A stretch of 64,000 nt of DNA from JAFGHJ01 sp964523975 (GCA_964523975.1 CAZGBM010000001.1:7104-71103), one strand, 5' to 3'. Shown: positions 50,554 to 59,352, counted from the first letter of the stretch. Made by a program: numbers and translations. The notes: generated from the sequence alone by a model not told the origin.

Positions 50554-53315
50554 ACTTTCTTTTTTTGGTATTATCGCTTACACCGGTAAAGGATTTCAAA
50601 TATGCAAAAGGACTCTTTGAAGACGGGTTTTACGACCTTGCGGAAACCGAATTTGTTGACTTTATAAGTAATTATCCCAACAGCATATATGCTCCGGAAG
50701 CCGCTGTTCTTTTAGTCAAATCACTGAACATGCAAGGAAGCTCCGAAAAAGCAATTATAAAAAGTAAAGAGTTCATTTTTAAATACCCATCCCAAAAAGA
50801 GGATTTCCTTATCGAGTGGAGTAAAGCAGAGATAAAACTTGCCAATTACGATTCGGCAATAGAAGTAATAAACCGAATTACAGATAAAGATAAAAGAGAA
50901 CTCTATCTTGGCGAAGCTTACTACGCAAAAGGAGATTTTAAAGAAGCCCTTAATCATTATTCGAAGTCGGGTCTACCATACAGCAATCTAAGTATAGGCT
51001 GGACTTATACGGCATTAAAAGATTACAAAAAAGCTGCATCGTTTTTTGCAAAAGCAAAAGGAGAGTATCCGGAAGAAAGCTCTTTCCTTTACGCTAAATC
51101 ACTATTTCTTTCAAATAATAAAGACTCGGAAAACGCTTTTCTCTCATATCTTAAAGATTTTCCCGAAGGGAAATATACCGCTCGAACATATTCCTACCTT
51201 GCAGATATTAAAGAAAACGAGGGAAAAATCGAAGAAGCAATTCAATACTTAAAAAAAATTCCGCTTGGGGACCCTTCTCTTGCAGGTTTCTCTTATTACA
51301 GAATAGGACTCATTGAACACGAAAGAGGCAACTACAAAGAAGCGATAGAATATTTTGATAGCGTTGGCGAAAACGACCTGTATTTCTGGGACGCCCGGTA
51401 CTGGAAAGCTTTAACTTTAAGTAAACAAGGCAATGAAAACGAAGCGCTTACAAACCTTATTCCGATAAGCAAAAGCAGTTCTACTTTAAAGAACGAATCA
51501 CTATTTGAAATAGCACTGATATACAAAAAACGGGGTGATTACAACCAGGCTAAAGAAATCTTTAAAAACGTAGAAGGCGAATTATGGGATGAGGCGTGCA
51601 TTGAAGTTGGAAATATTTTACTGAAAGAGGAAAATTACGTTGAAGCCTATTCCGAATTCATGAAAGTAGTTGAAATGGGAAAGGGAAATGTTAATCTTGC
51701 GTTATTTCAAGCCGCATTAACAAAGAAAAAACAAGGTGAATTCAATAATTCTCTTGGTCTTCTGGAGAAATATGAGCAGAAATTTCCCGGAGGTAACGAA
51801 ATTGGTAAAGTTCATCTGTTAAAAGGTGATATCTATCAAAACCTTAAAGAATACCGGAAAGCAATGGAAGAATACAATAAAGTTGATACAGAAAAGTCTC
51901 CCGAACTGGCTCCCTATGTTCTTGAGGCAAAAGGATGGGCATGGATGGGGCTAAAAAGATATGATATGGCATTTAATAACCTTGAAGAATTATCTAAAAA
52001 ATTTCCCGATTTTTGCAGCAGAGCCGAGATTTATTTCCAGCTTGGTAATGCAGCTTACGCAATGGGAGATACGAAAGCGGCTGAACGGGCTTTCCGTCAG
52101 GTACAGGGCGAGCGAAAACCCGAAGCCTTATTCAACCTCGGAAAGATGTATCTCGAAAACAAGGAATATAATAAAGCAATCGAAGAATTTGTGAATATAA
52201 AAAGAGATTTTTCCGTTTCGAATTACAGCGAAGTAAGTTCTTATTATATCGCTCTAGCTTTACGAAAAAGTAACGATTTAAGGGCTTCAAATGAACATCT
52301 TTATACGATGATTTCCGAATCCCAAGATGCTGAAATCTTGGTAGAATCTTTTTTGCTTCTCGGTGATAATTACTTCGACCAGGCTAAATTTGACTCTTCG
52401 TTTAAATACTATACCAGAGGATTCGAGATGACAAGAGAAAAGCTACAAGGCGCGGATGCGTCTTCCTTAACGATCTCTGCAGTCCGGGGTATTTTATTAT
52501 CCGTAAATAAATCATGGGGAAGTTCACAAATGGAGAAAGAAGCAAAAGATCTTATAAGAAAATTAAAGGGGAGTAATTTAGAAGGAAAAGTTAATCTCCT
52601 TGTAGGAAGCATGCTTTTCAACTCCGGAGAATACAACAGAGCTATTAATTACCTGGAATATTCCAACGAGCCGGATAGTTACTACCAAGTGGGTCTTGCC
52701 TTTTTGAAATTGGGACGGAGAGAACAGGCAATTCAATTTCTGAATAAAGCAGCAAAAACAAATGAATTTAAGGATAAAGCCCTCCTGGAACTTGGCAGGA
52801 TTGAATTTAATTCAGGCAATATAGAAGGGGCAAAAAAATACCTGGTCAAATCTTCGTCTAATGAAGCATCTCTTTTGTATGCGCTGTGTTTGAAAAAAGA
52901 GGGAAAGGAAAAAGAATCCGTGGAACAGCTACTGCAATTGAGAGGTAAAGTTGAGGGTCTGGCTTATATTGAACTCGCAAAAATCCAGATGGAAAATAAA
53001 GATTTTGCCTCCGCATTAAAAAATCTTCAAGAAGCTATAGCATTTGAACGCTCGGAAGCTGAAGCTTACTATCTTACCGGTCAAATATTAATCAATACCG
53101 GAAAGGAAGAAGAAGCTTTAAAAACGCTCCTTAAAGTTAAATACTTACACCCGGAAAGCGAGTGGGTATCCGCATCTCTTTTACTTTTATCCGAAATAAC
53201 CATAAAAAGAGGTGAAAAAGAAAGAGCGTTGAATTATTTACAGGAAATAGTCGAAAGAGGCGATGAACCCTGGAAAACGAAAGCCAAAAACAAAATTTCA
53301 GAGTTGAAAAAATGA
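50550..53315 (+). CDS. Large TPR-repeat protein, probably periplasmic
   Basis: A 921-residue helical protein made almost entirely of TPR-type repeats, for example YAKGLFEDGFYDLAETEF, KGDFKEALNHYSKS, YKEAIEYFDSVGENDLYFW and KGDIYQNLKEYRKAMEEY. Consensus Gly/Ala/Tyr spacing continues to the C-terminus (RGEKERALNYLQEI). The short hydrophobic N-terminus (MNFLFLVLSLTPV) could be a weak signal sequence. It overlaps ispF and the downstream barrel-protein gene by four bases each, so the three are translationally coupled. A scaffold for an envelope complex with the next gene product is a reasonable guess. Confidence 0.87.
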   Translation: MNFLFLVLSLTPVKDFKYAKGLFEDGFYDLAETEFVDFISNYPNSIYAPEAAVLLVKSLNMQGSSEKAIIKSKEFIFKYPSQKEDFLIEWSKAEIKLANYDSAIEVINRITDKDKRELYLGEAYYAKGDFKEALNHYSKSGLPYSNLSIGWTYTALKDYKKAASFFAKAKGEYPEESSFLYAKSLFLSNNKDSENAFLSYLKDFPEGKYTARTYSYLADIKENEGKIEEAIQYLKKIPLGDPSLAGFSYYRIGLIEHERGNYKEAIEYFDSVGENDLYFWDARYWKALTLSKQGNENEALTNLIPISKSSSTLKNESLFEIALIYKKRGDYNQAKEIFKNVEGELWDEACIEVGNILLKEENYVEAYSEFMKVVEMGKGNVNLALFQAALTKKKQGEFNNSLGLLEKYEQKFPGGNEIGKVHLLKGDIYQNLKEYRKAMEEYNKVDTEKSPELAPYVLEAKGWAWMGLKRYDMAFNNLEELSKKFPDFCSRAEIYFQLGNAAYAMGDTKAAERAFRQVQGERKPEALFNLGKMYLENKEYNKAIEEFVNIKRDFSVSNYSEVSSYYIALALRKSNDLRASNEHLYTMISESQDAEILVESFLLLGDNYFDQAKFDSSFKYYTRGFEMTREKLQGADASSLTISAVRGILLSVNKSWGSSQMEKEAKDLIRKLKGSNLEGKVNLLVGSMLFNSGEYNRAINYLEYSNEPDSYYQVGLAFLKLGRREQAIQFLNKAAKTNEFKDKALLELGRIEFNSGNIEGAKKYLVKSSSNEASLLYALCLKKEGKEKESVEQLLQLRGKVEGLAYIELAKIQMENKDFASALKNLQEAIAFERSEAEAYYLTGQILINTGKEEEALKTLLKVKYLHPESEWVSASLLLLSEITIKRGEKERALNYLQEIVERGDEPWKTKAKNKISELKK

Positions 53316-54478
53316 AAAGAAATCCGATTCTTTCCGTAATTTTCGTTTTCTCTGTATTAAATTTAAGTGCCGATATTCTGGATATACCCGAAGTAAAAGT
53401 ATACGGAGAAAGGAAAATCGAATTTAAGACGATAAAAAAAGAACTCCTGCCGTTCGAAAAAGAATACCTGGAACCTGCGGTCACCAAAAAGAAAAAAGGG
53501 CTGCCAATTTTTGAAGTCCGCAAAGAAAAAATAAATATGAAAAATATTGGATGTCAAATACAGGGAAATGCCGGAACATACCTGGGAGGCCATCTTCTCG
53601 GTTACGCAAGAAAAAACTTATATCCATTGGAAGTAGGCATGAATTTCATTACAGGTTCAAAAGCAGTGGACTCATCCCTACAGGTCTTTTCAAGGACTTC
53701 CATAGAAAATCTTTACGTTAGTTCGGCTGTTTTGGGCAGAAAATCATTTAAACCTGTTTACCGATTAAATGTTAGCAACATTCACGATATTATCGATTTT
53801 GATTTATTTGGAATATATTCCGACTCTCTCATAGGAGTTGCCGATATTGACTTTAAATACAGTTACTTTCGATTGAATTTACAAGTCGAAACATCTATGA
53901 ACTACAACGTAAAAGTTGCATATGAAGAATATCCGATTCAAGCCGGAATAGTATTGTTTGAGAATAATAGAATCTATCCTGAATTAGTTTTCTTTCTGCC
54001 TGTTTACGACTTATACATTAAAGGTAATTTATTTAATAAAACAGGTATAGCTTATTTATATTGCCAATCTCTCCCGTATCTGCCAGAATACTCATCTTCC
54101 GATACCTATTACCGCATCGAATTCGGTCAATCGACAAACATCCTGCCATTATCCCTGATTTATTCCCGTTATTTAGACAACTCTTTAAATTACATAGGTA
54201 TAAAAGGCACTTACAGAGAAATATTTTTCGAATTCGAATATCCTTTGGAATCCGATTACGATTATATCTTAAGAACAGGATTAGGCACCGAATTCTCAGG
54301 ATTAATATATGCAAATATTTTCGGGTATATGAACGGTTCGGAAAATTACTTTATAGGAGCTGATTTAGGATATAACTTAATGAATTACTTAAAAGTGGGA
54401 ATAGAAGCTGATTATATTTACAATCTGAGCAGCGAAAACGGTTTCGATATAAGCGGATATGTCTTTGTTTCCTTTTGA
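53312..54478 (+). CDS. Predicted outer-membrane protein with plug-like N-terminus
   Basis: A 388-residue protein with a signal sequence (ILSVIFVFSVLNLSADI) and the segment LDIPEVKVYGERKIEF, which resembles the N-terminus of TonB-dependent-receptor-like or FCB barrel proteins. The rest alternates beta strands such as PLSLIYSRYLDNSL, YLKVGIEADYIYNL and ends ISGYVFVSF, with terminal Phe as in many outer-membrane proteins. It is translationally coupled to the TPR protein (4-base overlap). No named family recognised. Together they may form a TPR-plus-barrel envelope module. Confidence 0.78.
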   Translation: MKRNPILSVIFVFSVLNLSADILDIPEVKVYGERKIEFKTIKKELLPFEKEYLEPAVTKKKKGLPIFEVRKEKINMKNIGCQIQGNAGTYLGGHLLGYARKNLYPLEVGMNFITGSKAVDSSLQVFSRTSIENLYVSSAVLGRKSFKPVYRLNVSNIHDIIDFDLFGIYSDSLIGVADIDFKYSYFRLNLQVETSMNYNVKVAYEEYPIQAGIVLFENNRIYPELVFFLPVYDLYIKGNLFNKTGIAYLYCQSLPYLPEYSSSDTYYRIEFGQSTNILPLSLIYSRYLDNSLNYIGIKGTYREIFFEFEYPLESDYDYILRTGLGTEFSGLIYANIFGYMNGSENYFIGADLGYNLMNYLKVGIEADYIYNLSSENGFDISGYVFVSF

Positions 54479-54968
54479 TATAGAGATATTCAACGAGCAA
54501 AAAGAACAAAAACAAAAAAGAGTTACCACTTGCACCAAGTGTGGCAAAAAAATGCAAATCCCCGAAGAACACTACAAAGAAGAACAAATAAAAACTCTAA
54601 ACTTCGTATGTTCCGATTGCACCAACAACGAAATAGTAGAAACAGAAATACAATTAGAAAAAGAGATCATCTCAAAATCAGATATCAATCCGGATAAAAA
54701 ATACAGCACGCCAGAAGCAGCCAAAAGATTGGGACTCTGTATCGGGACAGTCCATAAAGAAATACGAAGAGGCAAAATAAAAGCCGGAAGAGGAAAAGGA
54801 AAAATCAAACCCCGTTACCGCATTTCAGGAAAAGAACTCATTAAATACGCGAAGAACTGCCATAAACGACAAATAGGCGCTCATAAAACCCCCAGGAAGC
54901 GTTTCTCCGCCCCAACCCGCAGTTGTATACCCTTGATTTTGGAGTATAAAGATGAGTATCCTGTATAA
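54459..54968 (+). CDS. Zinc-ribbon plus excisionase-type helix-turn-helix protein
   Basis: A 169-residue protein overlapping the preceding gene by 20 bases. Residues 20-55 contain CTKCGKKM and CSDCTNNE, one four-cysteine zinc ribbon. Residues about 78-130 form a MerR/excisionase-type HTH_17 domain: KYSTPEAAKRLGLCIGTVHKEIRRGKIKAGR and the wing KPRYRISGKELIKYAK. The last 35 residues are basic. It could be a transcription factor or a DNA-binding helper of a mobile element. Its overlap with an outer-membrane protein gene is odd; the link may be fortuitous. Confidence 0.75.
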   Translation: MSLFPFDIEIFNEQKEQKQKRVTTCTKCGKKMQIPEEHYKEEQIKTLNFVCSDCTNNEIVETEIQLEKEIISKSDINPDKKYSTPEAAKRLGLCIGTVHKEIRRGKIKAGRGKGKIKPRYRISGKELIKYAKNCHKRQIGAHKTPRKRFSAPTRSCIPLILEYKDEYPV

Positions 54969-55091
54969 AATTAAGGAGGTTTAAAAGTATCAGAGTGAAA
55001 AAATCAATTATATTACCCAAAACTAAAAGAAACGACCTTTAAACAAGGAGAGAGAAAGAAGAAAGAAGGCAAATCGAGAGAATTGTTTTAA

Positions 55092-55304
55092 ATGAAAAAG
55101 AAAACTAAAGAATTAGAGTATTATTTTAATCCCTTGGTCTTATACTTAAACGATTTGGAAAAAATTGAAGAGTTCTTCAAAGAAGCTGGTTGCAATGTAA
55201 AAATTGAAACCGAAAATTTTGTCCTCGGGAATATAAAAGAATTAAAAGAGCAACTAGTAGATAATGTTTTTAATGGTTGGACGGTTAGCCAGTGTGTCAG
55301 TTAA
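55092..55304 (+). CDS. Small hypothetical protein, probably truncated by repeat DNA
   Basis: A 70-residue frame starting MKKKTKELEYYFNPLVLYLNDL, with EEFFKEAGCNVKIETENFVLGNIKELKEQL-type alpha/beta composition that looks like the start of a longer protein. From about residue 61 (NGWTVSQCVS) the codons come from a word repeat (GGTTGGACGGTTAGCCAGTG), in which the stop falls. So the original 3' end is likely lost. No ribosome-binding site is clear. I do not recognise the family. Confidence 0.4.
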   Translation: MKKKTKELEYYFNPLVLYLNDLEKIEEFFKEAGCNVKIETENFVLGNIKELKEQLVDNVFNGWTVSQCVS

Positions 55305-55501
55305 TCATTTAGTCTGTTGGCCTGTAGAAAAACTACACCAATAAATTTTGATTCGTGTTATTCGCCTGCCCCGTAAAGAAGAATGAGTGTATCGGGGTGC
55401 AATTCGTTGTTTCTTCGTTTCTTTGAATTCCTTTTTGGATTCTGATATATCATTTTACATTTTGATATTTGATTTTTACTTTCTAGCGGCTCTGCCGCTT
55501 A
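55271..55501. repeat. Repeat mosaic E6 (word repeat, 49-base module, A', hairpin)
   Basis: Starts with GGTTGGACGGTTAGCCAGTGTGTCAGTTAATC, which also forms the end of the 70-residue frame upstream. Next comes the 49-base module (55351-55399), shared with 23487-23535 and containing CCCCG/CGGGG arms that could pair. Then ATTCGTTGTTTCTTCGTTTC, an A' copy (about 55430-55480) and the hairpin AGCGGCTCTGCCGCT (55485-55499). On the minus strand A' encodes NDISESKKEFK after an ATG immediately followed by TAA, so this four-helix-bundle start is dead. Confidence 0.6.
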
Positions 55502-55554
55502 CCCGCTTGACATTCCCCCGCTTTCAGCATATACTATAAATACAGGAGGTAAAA

Positions 55555-55854
55555 ATGGAACAATCAAAAATCTCAATGAAATTTTATAAGGACGCAGATA
55601 TGGGAAACCAAACTCAAGGGGCGTATTGGTTAAGTTTATATAAAAACGGCAAAAACATTAGTAACGAACCTTTTGTTAAACAAGACCTTGCACAATTGAA
55701 GTCTATTGCTCAAAAGAAAGGAGATTCAGGACACATTGAACTACACAAGTGGTTAAAAAATAACCGCCCTAGATTTTTTGAAAAATCCATTACAGATTCC
55801 GATCCGGATAGGATTGTTGTAGAAATCCTTAAATTTTTAAAAGAAATTTTATAA
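55555..55854 (+). CDS. Small hypothetical protein (99 residues)
   Basis: AGGAGG lies six bases upstream of ATG 55555, which supports translation. The protein begins MEQSKISMKFYKDADMGNQ and is mixed alpha/beta, with a Trp/Tyr-containing strand (GAYWLSLYKNGKNI) and a C-terminal helix (IVVEILKFLKEIL). It has no signal peptide or membrane segment. Repeat mosaics flank it on both sides, so it sits as an island in decayed DNA. I do not recognise the family. Confidence 0.6.
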   Translation: MEQSKISMKFYKDADMGNQTQGAYWLSLYKNGKNISNEPFVKQDLAQLKSIAQKKGDSGHIELHKWLKNNRPRFFEKSITDSDPDRIVVEILKFLKEIL

Positions 55855-55867
55855 GTAGTATAAATGA

Positions 55868-55924
55868 ATGAAAAAGCTAATCCCTATAATTCTATTTATC
55901 CTCTTCTGCACCTCTATTTTTTAA
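55868..55924 (+). pseudogene. Orphan lipoprotein signal peptide, remainder lost
   Basis: An 18-codon frame encodes MKKLIPIILFILFCTSIF and stops at TAA inside the A' repeat copy that begins about 55920. It has the two lysines, hydrophobic core and LFC-like lipobox of a lipoprotein signal peptide, so it appears to be the 5' end of a lipoprotein gene truncated by the repeat. There is no clear ribosome-binding site. Confidence 0.4.
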
Positions 55925-55985
55925 ATTCATTTTTGAACTTTGATTTGTAATTTTACATTTTGCTATTTGATTTTTAAATTTCAGA
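55920..55985. repeat. Solo A' module (E7)
   Basis: A single A' copy. On the minus strand it encodes NYKSKFKNEFKK, but the upstream ATG is followed at once by TAA, and the frame ends in TAG, so it is a decayed start of a four-helix-bundle gene. The palindromic hairpin is replaced by TTTCAGAAGTTT. The remaining bases to 56060 show nothing I recognise. Confidence 0.5.
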
Positions 55986-56059
55986 AGTTTCCCTCTATCC
56001 AATTATAAATTGCTAATAAACGGTCGTGAATATGTAGAGTAGTATAAACTTATATTGTA

Positions 56060-56088
56060 TTGACTTATAACCTCAATTTAATTATTAT
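56060..56088 (+). promoter_or_regulatory. Promoter of the GAF/HD-GYP gene
   Basis: TTGACT (56060-56065), 17-base spacer and TATTAT (56083-56088). ATG 56096 is seven bases beyond the -10 box and there is no Shine-Dalgarno sequence, so a leaderless mRNA is expected. An in-frame TTG at 56060 is the -35 box itself, not a start. Confidence 0.65.
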
Positions 56089-56095
56089 AGTATAT

Positions 56096-57292
56096 ATGAG
56101 GATTTATGAAACATTAATCGAAATAGGAATCAAATTATCATCAGAGAAAGATCTTAATAAATTACTCAATATAATCCTTGAAGACGCCTGTAAAATTTGT
56201 AAGGCTGATGCAGGAACTTTCTACCTGAAGAACAACAACAGCCTGGAGTTTAAAATTTCGCGTAATTTGACCCTCGAAGAAAAAATGGGCAAAAAAAACT
56301 TCCTTGAATCGATTTCTCCGCATGCTTTACCCATATCGAATAAATCCATCGCTGGCTGGAGTGCTCAAAACAAAAAAATATTAAATATAAAAGATTTGAA
56401 CTCGATAAAAAATTGCCCTTACTGTCACAACACGGAGTTCGAGGAGAAAACAGGATACAAATGCAAATCTATGTTAACGGTTCCGATTATTGACAGGGAA
56501 GATAAATTAGTAGGCGTATTTCAGCTCATAAACAAAACGGAAAAATGGGAAGTAACGTCTTTTAAAAAGGCAGACGAAAAAATAGCCGAATCGCTTGCTT
56601 CACAGGCTGCAGTGGCAATAAGAAATGCTCAACTTACCGATGAGCTCAAATCCGCTCAGCTTGAAACCATATATGTACTTGGTGAAGCCGCCGAATATAA
56701 AGATAAAGAAACGGGAAATCACATCAAAAGAGTCGCCAGTTTCTCAAAAATAATCGCAGAAAATCTGGGACTGGATGATAATTTAATCGAAACGATTTAT
56801 AAAGGAAGCCCTCTGCATGACATCGGTAAAATCGGCATTCCCGATAAAATACTCACAAAACCCGGTAAACTGGATGCAGATGAGTGGGAAACAATGAAAG
56901 AACACACAACTCTTGGATTTAAGCTATTAAAGGATTCTCAATCGGATATAATTAAAACTGCCGCCGAAATTGCCTACACACATCACGAAAAATGGAACGG
57001 AAAAGGCTACCCGCAGGGACTTGCAGGTAAAGAAATTCCTCTTTCAGGCAGAATTGTAGCTTTATCCGACTTCTTTGATGCATTGACTTCGGAAAGACCC
57101 TACAGAAAAGAGCCTTTTTCTCTTTCGGAAACATTTTCTATGATTGAAGAAGAGAAAGGTAAACATTTTTGCCCGGAGGTTACCGATGCGTTCTTCAGGG
57201 CGATAAAACACATCGAAGAAATCAGCGATTATTTTTCGAAACACACGGAGCCCACACACAACCACACCAATAAATTTAACAACAGAGAATAA
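56096..57292 (+). CDS. GAF-domain HD-GYP phosphodiesterase
   Basis: Predicted cyclic-dinucleotide phosphodiesterase. From ATG 56096 it is 398 residues: a GAF sensor (about 15-185) with CKADAGTFYL, a cysteine pair KNCPYCHNTEFEEK, and MLTVPIIDREDKLVGVFQLIN; then HD-GYP with ETGNHIKRV, SPLHDIGKIGIPDKIL, TLGFKLL, YTHHEKWNGKGYPQGLAG and LSDFFDALTSERPYRK. All core metal-site residues are present. The tail after about residue 380 (HTEPTHNHTNKFNNRE) is encoded by linker-type repeat DNA. The GAF cysteines might sense redox or bind metal; that is a guess. Confidence 0.93.
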   Translation: MRIYETLIEIGIKLSSEKDLNKLLNIILEDACKICKADAGTFYLKNNNSLEFKISRNLTLEEKMGKKNFLESISPHALPISNKSIAGWSAQNKKILNIKDLNSIKNCPYCHNTEFEEKTGYKCKSMLTVPIIDREDKLVGVFQLINKTEKWEVTSFKKADEKIAESLASQAAVAIRNAQLTDELKSAQLETIYVLGEAAEYKDKETGNHIKRVASFSKIIAENLGLDDNLIETIYKGSPLHDIGKIGIPDKILTKPGKLDADEWETMKEHTTLGFKLLKDSQSDIIKTAAEIAYTHHEKWNGKGYPQGLAGKEIPLSGRIVALSDFFDALTSERPYRKEPFSLSETFSMIEEEKGKHFCPEVTDAFFRAIKHIEEISDYFSKHTEPTHNHTNKFNNRE

Positions 57293-57515
57293 AAAAATTT
57301 TTGTTGTTTTTCACCACACCACCCATTTTTTAACAACAAATTGCACAAATTTCACAAATAAATTTGAGAATAGTCAGTATCTGTTTTTTAAATATTCGTG
57401 CTATTCGTGTTATTTGTTGTTTCTCTTTTTTTTAATTCCTTTTTGAATTTTGATTTGTAATTTTGCATTTTGCTATTTGATTTTTGAATTTCAGTGGCTT
57501 TGCCGTGCTGAGTTC
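57245..57515. repeat. Repeat mosaic E8 (linker-B-core-B'-A'-degenerate hairpin)
   Basis: Begins within the 3' end of the HD-GYP gene (GAGCCCACACACAACCACACC). Linker words CACCACACCACCC follow, then B (57341-57370, TTGCACAAATTTCACAAATA), B' (57391-57425, TATTCGTGCTATTCGTGTTATT), A' (about 57430-57490) and GTGGCTTTGCCGTGCTGA as a degenerate hairpin. On the minus strand A' encodes MQNYKSKFKKELKK, an open four-helix-bundle start without a body. Beyond 57515 only the rnfB promoter region remains. Confidence 0.6.
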
Positions 57516-57612
57516 TTTCTACCTTCTGTAGTTAAAGAATGCGGCAGGATACACTTTTAGGCTCTTGACAATAAATTACTTCTATTTATTTTCCATTATA
57601 TATGGAGGAACA

Positions 57613-58464
57613 ATGTCATCGATTTTAATACCTGTACTGGTACTCGGAGGATTAGCGCTTGGGTTCGGAGCTTTCCTTGTATTCAGTGCTGAGAAATTTA
57701 AAGTCATAAAGGATAAAAGAATTGAAAAAATTCTTGAAATATTACCCGGTATCGATTGTGGTGCCTGCGGAGCTCCGGGTTGTGCTGCGTTTGCCGGTGG
57801 CGTAATTAAAGGGGAATACGCTGTAAACGGTTGTAAAGTAGGCAGAGAAGAAGTCGCTGGTAAAATTGCCGGAATCCTGGGCGTTAAAGCAAAAGACGCA
57901 ACTCATGAAGAAGTAGCTGTGCTTTGTTGTCTTGGAGACTACGAAATAGCAGTAAGAATTGCAGATTACGACGGAATTTCCACATGTGAAGCTCTTGATT
58001 TAATGGGTGGAAATAAGGGATGTCAGTATGGATGCCTTGGACTCGGAGATTGCGTGCGTGAATGTCCTTTTGACGCAATTGTAATGAGCGAAAAAGGGTT
58101 ACCATACATAATAGAAGATAAATGTACTGCATGCGGAATTTGTGTAGAAACCTGCCCGAGAAGACTTTTCGAAATTATTCCCAGAAATCAGGATATATAC
58201 ATTGCCTGCCGTTCTTATGACGACGCAAAAACCGTAAAACAGGTTTGTTCACGTGGATGCATTGCCTGTACTCTCTGCGTAAGAGTAACAGAAGACGAAA
58301 TAATAAAAATGGACGGGAACCTCGCAAAAATACAGTGGAACAAGATAAAAGATAATAAACAATTAGAACCTGCTTTAGAAAAATGTCCTGCCAGGACTTT
58401 CGTAAGAAGATCAGAATTGAAAAAGAAACAAAAAAGCGAACGGTCAATTATAAATGTCAATTAA
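57613..58464 (+). CDS. rnfB: RnfB-like iron-sulfur subunit of the Rnf electron-transport complex
   Basis: A 284-residue protein: one N-terminal membrane helix, then the Fe-S domain motif DCGACGAPGCAAFA with a downstream Cys, then ferredoxin-like clusters CVRECPFDAIV, CTACGICVETCPRRLF and VCSRGCIACTLC. The last motif lacks the usual C-terminal CP (reads CVRVTEDEI), with CPARTF further on as a possible substitute. ATG 57613 follows GGAGG by five bases; the longer TTG start coincides with a TTGACA box and is rejected. No other rnf gene is in the window. Confidence 0.9.
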   Translation: MSSILIPVLVLGGLALGFGAFLVFSAEKFKVIKDKRIEKILEILPGIDCGACGAPGCAAFAGGVIKGEYAVNGCKVGREEVAGKIAGILGVKAKDATHEEVAVLCCLGDYEIAVRIADYDGISTCEALDLMGGNKGCQYGCLGLGDCVRECPFDAIVMSEKGLPYIIEDKCTACGICVETCPRRLFEIIPRNQDIYIACRSYDDAKTVKQVCSRGCIACTLCVRVTEDEIIKMDGNLAKIQWNKIKDNKQLEPALEKCPARTFVRRSELKKKQKSERSIINVN

Positions 58465-58494
58465 CAATCTTATATTATATTTCAGGAGGAATTA

Positions 58495-59352
58495 ATGCAC
58501 AGGTATTTGCTGGTAATTAAAGACTTTTCTTTGCCTGCTTACGGAGTTATGGCAGTAATGGGATATCTCGTAGGTATGTTTTTCATAATGAAAGAAGCAA
58601 AAAGAAAGAAAATCGAACCTATCCTTTTACAATCTCTTACAATGTGGATTATTGTTGGAATGTTAATAGGAGCAAGAATATGGTACGTGCTGGAAAACTG
58701 GGACCAATTCAGTTCGAATTTTATTTCGATTTTCAAGCTCTGGGAAGGAGGAATGGTATTCTACGGAGGTTTTATAGGTGGATTTTTGGGCGGATTTTTA
58801 TTTGTTAAAATAGCAAAATTACCATTATCAGAAATCATGGATATTGTTGCTCCCGGAATCGCAATAGCTATTGCCATTGGCAGGATAGGATGTTTTCTCA
58901 ACGGATGCTGCTACGGTAAAGTTACAGATAGCTGCATTGGTGTCAGCTTTCCTTCAAGATGGTTACCTCCTGCATATCTAGACCAGGTACAAAAAGGGCT
59001 GATTTCTCAAGAAGCCCAGCGAAGCCTGCCGGTTATCCCAACACAACTTATATCAACCTTGAATCTTTTGATAATTTTTGCAATATTATGGAAAGTAAGA
59101 AAGAAAAGAGTCTTTAAGGGCTTTCTTTTCACTTTATTCTTAGGCTTATATGGACTTCATCGTTTTATAATCGATTTTTTCCGGCAGTATTCGGAAAACG
59201 CTTTAATACTCAAATATCTCACCCTCTCACAAGTTCTGAGTATAATTTTTATGATAACTTCTACCCTGGTCATAATGTTTAGCTATAGAAAAGACAAGAA
59301 CCAAAAAGTAAAACCAAAACTCTTAAAAAATAATAAAGAAACACAAAAATGA
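58495..59352 (+). CDS. lgt: Prolipoprotein diacylglyceryl transferase
   Basis: Inner-membrane enzyme that attaches diacylglycerol to the lipobox Cys of prolipoproteins. The 285-residue protein has about seven membrane helices. Signature segments are GARIWYVLENW, KLWEGGMVFYGGFIGG and AIGRIGCFLNGCCYGK (usually GRIGNFINGE), with the key Arg retained and YGLHRFIIDFFR near the end. The Asn-to-Cys and Gly-Glu-to-Cys-Cys changes are tolerated in long-branch homologues. GGAGG precedes ATG 58495, 30 bases after rnfB. It acts together with LolCD at 11-12 kb on the lipoproteins predicted in the window. Confidence 0.93.
   Translation: MHRYLLVIKDFSLPAYGVMAVMGYLVGMFFIMKEAKRKKIEPILLQSLTMWIIVGMLIGARIWYVLENWDQFSSNFISIFKLWEGGMVFYGGFIGGFLGGFLFVKIAKLPLSEIMDIVAPGIAIAIAIGRIGCFLNGCCYGKVTDSCIGVSFPSRWLPPAYLDQVQKGLISQEAQRSLPVIPTQLISTLNLLIIFAILWKVRKKRVFKGFLFTLFLGLYGLHRFIIDFFRQYSENALILKYLTLSQVLSIIFMITSTLVIMFSYRKDKNQKVKPKLLKNNKETQK

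Noticed and set aside
54985..55043. Short GTG frame (about 15 codons, MKKSIILPKTK) after AAGGAGG
   Set aside because: Too short, ends immediately, and has no recognisable leader-peptide features. The spacing from AAGGAGG is too long.
57565..57612. TTG start 48 bases upstream of rnfB
   Set aside because: The TTG is part of a TTGACA promoter box. ATG 57613 has a GGAGG site at normal distance.
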